This document shows positions 6,182 through 6,327 of a stretch of 6,327 nucleotides of DNA, in pieces. The DNA lies in assembly GCF_949298305.1 (NCBI RefSeq), contig NZ_CASFWU010000125.1, positions 1 through 6,327 on the forward strand. The letters run 5' to 3'. The stretch's first letter is position 1; every line of letters begins with the position of its first letter. The translations under genes were made by a program, and so were the position numbers. The notes under the pieces are model-generated. The model ran no database searches. It had not been told where the DNA came from and saw only the letters and a list, made by a program, of their open reading frames with translations. This DNA comes from an uncultured Bacteroides sp. GTDB lineage: Bacteria; Bacteroidota; Bacteroidia; Bacteroidales; Bacteroidaceae.

Positions 6182-6211
6182 CAAAAATAAGAAAAAACAA
6201 GAAACTTTCAA
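6182..6211 (-). promoter_or_regulatory. Promoter of TPR regulator gene
   Basis: On the minus strand a TTG (6211-6209), exactly 19 bases, then TATTTTTG (6189-6182) reproduce the Bacteroides -33/-7 architecture (TTTG, about 19 bases, TAnnTTTG). Transcription would begin near 6178 and give a leader of about 40 bases before the ATG at 6139. No copy of the 31-base box is seen upstream, so this gene appears to be controlled differently from its two downstream neighbours. Confidence 0.75.
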
Positions 6212-6220
6212 TAAATCTTT

Positions 6221-6234
6221 CCCCTAAATTGGGG
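6221..6234. promoter_or_regulatory. CCCC-N6-GGGG inverted motif between divergent promoters
   Basis: CCCC (6221-6224) and GGGG (6231-6234) flank TAAATT in otherwise AT-rich DNA, about 10 bases upstream of the -33 element of the TPR regulator. It might be a small operator, or the GGGG side may mark the edge of a different DNA segment. The arms are only four bases, so support is thin. Confidence 0.25.
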
Positions 6235-6282
6235 TCAGCGGATATTCCCGGTTGGTAGGCATGGTGTATCAAGCATATTGCG

Positions 6283-6290
6283 TATCTTTG
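6283..6290 (+). promoter_or_regulatory. -7 box directly before rightward gene
   Basis: TATCTTTG is an exact match to TAnnTTTG and ends four bases before the ATG at 6295. With usual spacing, transcription would start at or within a base or two of that ATG, so the mRNA would be leaderless or nearly so. No TTTG is found at the -33 distance. Confidence 0.6.
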
Positions 6291-6294
6291 TGGT

Positions 6295-6327
6295 ATGAAA
6301 GCAGAACAATTACTTCGTGCCATCCTT
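6295..6327 (+). CDS. Start of rightward gene, truncated by window
   Basis: Eleven codons are visible (MKAEQLLRAIL) before the window ends. They follow a very good -7 box, which is the main reason to believe the gene is real. The amphipathic LLRAIL start resembles the small N-terminal proteins of some Bacteroidetes transposons (ISAon1 type), but eleven residues cannot decide the family. The gene is divergent from the TPR regulator, with 155 bases between the two start codons. If the real start lies downstream, the visible part would be untranslated leader instead. Confidence 0.5.
   Translation, partial: MKAEQLLRAIL

Overview
The window looks like a Bacteroides-type genome (order Bacteroidales). 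Three things point there: promoter -7 boxes of the TAnnTTTG type, lipoproteins and outer-membrane proteins of families largely confined to Bacteroidetes (DUF5119, DUF3575), and membrane-bound AraC-type regulators. Coding DNA is of moderate GC and the intergenic DNA is clearly AT-rich. Species cannot be assigned from the sequence alone.

Layout, following transcription on the minus strand from the right edge to the left: (1) 6139-4448, a membrane-anchored regulator with a lipoprotein-like N-terminus, a helical TPR-like sensor region, one transmembrane helix and a C-terminal AraC-type DNA-binding domain, preceded by a clear promoter; (2) 4316-3147, a second regulator with seven predicted transmembrane helices and the same kind of DNA-binding domain; (3) 2964-1702, an exported protein with an OmpA-like domain followed by a DUF3575 outer-membrane beta-barrel; (4) a 388-base gap holding a 181-base element bounded by perfect 19-base inverted repeats; (5) 1313-222, a DUF5119 lipoprotein; (6) an AT-rich, apparently gene-free left edge, 1-221. 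On the plus strand an unrelated gene begins at 6295 and runs off the right edge.

DUF3575 and DUF5119 proteins commonly lie in Bacteroidales loci that encode fimbrillin-like (FimA/Mfa-type) surface fibres, so this is probably the regulatory and assembly end of such a locus, with fimbrillin-like genes expected to the left of position 1. That is inference; no fimbrillin is in the window.

The most interesting features are regulatory. A 31-base box with 26 of 31 identities occurs upstream of gene 2 (4394-4424) and upstream of gene 3 (3133-3163). Each copy lies 24-25 bases upstream of a -7-like box, the expected position for an activator site. A palindrome sits on the predicted transcription start of gene 3. 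The inverted-repeat element before gene 5 has the size and position of a phase-variable (invertible) segment, although a small foldback repeat is an equally serious reading. A reasonable model is that the TPR regulator, made from its own promoter, and/or the seven-helix regulator bind the box to switch on the second regulator and the surface-protein genes, while the 181-base element adds a second layer of control over the lipoprotein and whatever follows it.
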